This document shows positions 61,545 through 64,000 of a stretch of 64,000 nt of DNA, piece by piece. The notes beneath the pieces are model-generated. The model did no database searches, had not been told where the DNA came from, and worked only from the letters and a program-made list of their open reading frames with translations. Numbering within the stretch: position 1 is the first letter of the stretch; each line of letters starts with the position of its first letter. Made by a program: the position numbers and the translations under genes. This DNA is from Meghimatium bilineatum (lineage: Eukaryota > Mollusca > Gastropoda > Stylommatophora > Philomycidae), in assembly GCA_034231615.1 (NCBI GenBank), contig CM067306.1, positions 49,135,281 through 49,199,280 of the forward strand. The letters are read 5' to 3'.

Positions 61545-64000
61545 TATCTCCAGGTGAATGATTGTTGATCGCATTCACACTTGCCGTTAAGCGTAGGGGT
61601 GGTATCTTAAGCTGTCATTTCAAGGCCAGATGTGTCGCTGAGGTTGCATTTAGTCCATGTTTGTTCAAGGTTATCTTAATGTTTTCTATCCACCATTTTC
61701 TTGGTCTACCTTTGGCTTTACGCCCGGATATTCTTGTATTATATGCTCTTATTGGTATTTGGTTTGGCTTCATTCTCATAAGGTGACCGAACCATTTTAC
61801 TTGCTGTCTCTCAATATGTTCGATACATGATATTATACCAATTCTTTTCCTAATTTCTTCATTTCTTATTTTATCTAGTTTGGTAACCATTGCAGCTTTT
61901 CTCAGACACTTCATTTCACATGTGATGATTTTTCTTTGCTGCGAAGCTGTTAAAGACCATGTTTGACATTGGTAGCACAGTGTTGGTATAAAAATTGTAG
62001 ATATTATTTGTTTTTTTAATTTCCATCTTGATCTTTGGATGAAGAAGTAATGGTGAAAGTTGGTAAGTCACTGTGTTTGCTTTCTGGCACCTTGTTTCTA
62101 TTTCTCTGTCTAGTCTTCCATCTTCGGAAAAAATGCTGCCTAGATATTTAAATTCTTTGGCTTGTTTCACTTTGGTGTTATCTATTATTATATTGATTGG
62201 TGTTGAAGACTTGCTAATTTTCATAACTTCTGTTTTTTGTACATTAAATTTCATGTTGTACTTCTGTCATGCTAACAACAATGCATTGATGTGCTTTTGC
62301 AAAGTTTCCTCATCTTTGTATATTAAACTTTGATCATCAGCAAATAATAGTTCATTGATTTCATTATTAAGTTCTTCATCAGGTTTATTTGCAATGTTTT
62401 CCTCTTTGTTGATATGAGCTTCTGTTATTATTCTGTCCATGTATATGTTGAAAAGTAGGGGTGAAAGTACGCATCCTTGTCTTACTCCAGATCTTGTTTC
62501 AAATGGTTCAGTCATTCCATCTGTTATTCTTACTGAGCTTTGGCATTTTTGATATATCGTTTTTATGTTATCTAACAGTTGTCCTCTGATGTTATACATT
62601 TCTAAGGTTTCCCATAGAATGTTTCTATCTACTCTGTCGAATGCCTTTTCCTGGTCTACAAATACTGTGTTTAAATCTTGATTGTATTCGATTGCTTTTT
62701 CACTCAGTTGTCTCAGTGTGAAAAGTGCGTCTCTACAGCTTGCTCCCTTTCTGAAGCCAATCTGAGAGGAGCTCAACTGTGGTTCTGCAATGTATCGCAT
62801 TCTTTGTTCTATTATTTGTGCGTAGATTTTACCTGTGTGACATAACAAGGAGATGCCTCTATATTATTCACACTCTCTCTTATTACCTTTGTTTTTCCAT
62901 AGTGGTACAATTACTGATTTTTGTCAGTCATCTGGTACTTTTCTTTCTGACCAGGCTATTGTGAATAGTCTGGCTAACCATTGGACTCCTGTATTTCTAC
63001 ATGCTTTTATTGCTTCGCTTGGTATACCGTCCTCTCCTGGTGATTTATTACTTGGGCTATGTTTTAAGGCTGCTTCTATTTCTTGATTTAGTATAATTGG
63101 TTCTATGGCTTCTATATCTTTGTGAGCGTTGGTGGGTCTATATTCTGTTGTTATTGTTGGGTTGTATTATTCCTGGAAGTATTCTTTCCATCTTGCTTTC
63201 CTATTCATGCTTTTCACTAATGGTTTGCCATTTTTATCATTGATGATTGTTATGGGATTATAGCTCTCTTCTCTTATTCGCATAGATTTAATACTTTAAA
63301 AAAATTCTCTTGGGTTTGTTTTACATATGTCAGTTAAATGTTCTCCATACTTGTTCCATGAATTAACTTTTGCTTCTTTGATTACAATCTTGACATTCTT
63401 TCTAGCAAGTCGATATTGTTGATAGTCGTCACAATGTTTGGATTTCAACCATTTCTAGAAACATTGTTTTTTCTGTTGTACAACTTTTTGTATCTCTACA
63501 CTCCACCATGATGTTTTCTTGTCTTTCTTGGGATGTCTTGTGCCGCATATGTTTTGTAATTGTTTTAACATTGAATTTTTGAAAAGGTCCCATTCTTTCT
63601 AACGAGAATGAAATCAATTTGTGATGATTGTTCTAAGTTGTCCCATTTATCCCATGTTTGTATGTGGCTTCGTCTGTGTTGGTAAAAAAAATGTGTTATT
63701 ATAAGTCCATATTCTAGGCATATATTGACTAGTTCGTTCTGTTGTTATGTCCCCAAAATTACCTAAACAGTGTTCACGCCAAGCTCTTTTCTTCCCTATT
63801 CTCCCATTGAAATCACCCATGAATTATAACTCATCTTAATTGTTAATCTTGTTTAGGACATCTGATAGGCTTTCGAAAAATTCAGCATTTTCTTCTATTT
63901 TGTCGTTGCACGGTGCGTATATTTGGATCAGTGTAGTTGTTCTTTCCTCTTCTATTAGTTGTATCCGTATTATCCTTTCTGAAATATACTCTATGTCTGT
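61545..64000 (-). mobile_element. RTE-like LINE type 3, long copy running off the window
   Basis: From the right edge the minus strand carries endonuclease sequence (MGDFNGRIGKKRAW near 63790-63830), a linker, and the RT domain in a 193-codon frame 62848-62267: QIGFRKGASCRDALFTL, VFVDQEKAFDRVD (motif A), SGVRQGCVLSPLLFNIYMD (motif B) and ELLFADDQSLIY (catalytic ADD). Further frames (62254-61916, 61914-61615) give FKYLGSIFSEDGRLDREIET and the C-terminus RISGRKAKGRPRKWW. The frame is interrupted several times, so this copy is probably inactive. The 3' end lies near 61545. Clade by motif resemblance. Confidence 0.9.

Overview
The window is metazoan nuclear DNA. It has a spliced gene with GT-AG introns, is AT-rich, and is dense in LINEs, SINE-like retroposons and minisatellites. 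A gastropod mollusc, perhaps a freshwater pulmonate, is the best guess. That rests on the alsin sequence, the RTE- and I/Nimb-like LINE mixture, and a SPIN-like hAT element, a family I recall as reported from the pond snail Lymnaea stagnalis as well as tetrapods. The species cannot be fixed from the sequence alone.

Positions 1-37049 hold the 3' half of one host gene on the + strand, ALS2 (alsin). Fourteen exons join in frame into 556 codons: MORN repeats, the linker and helical region, then a complete VPS9 domain ending in ACYFQIQNEKMPH and a stop. The upstream RCC1, DH and PH parts lie outside the window. The introns hold nearly all the other features: at least 12 minisatellites with 20-54 bp units, several LINE families (three RTE-like, one I/Nimb-like with RNase H, one with a C-terminal C2H2 finger), two SINE-like families sharing a structured 3' end and a GAA tail, two tRNA-like SINE families, a 658-bp retroposon with perfect target-site duplications, and MITEs. 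One MITE has had its interior amplified into a minisatellite.

Positions 37050-47390 are intergenic: RTE LINE 3' ends, TG/TA and 33-bp arrays, a 1.2-kb array of 31-bp units (43305-44492), a broken hAT transposase fragment (45720-46160) and more short retroposons. Positions 47390-60400 are one 13-kb satellite built from 26-bp and 19-bp versions of one unit, with kilobase-scale higher-order duplications. Its long open frames are a by-product of a stop-free unit and are not genes. Positions 60879-61063 hold the SPIN-like element. The window ends in a 3'-complete RTE-like LINE on the minus strand (61545 to the edge) with recognisable endonuclease and reverse transcriptase motifs.

Nested insertions with visible target-site duplications let much of the local history be read. 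I saw no LTR or capsid-bearing element, tRNA gene, rRNA gene or CRISPR array.
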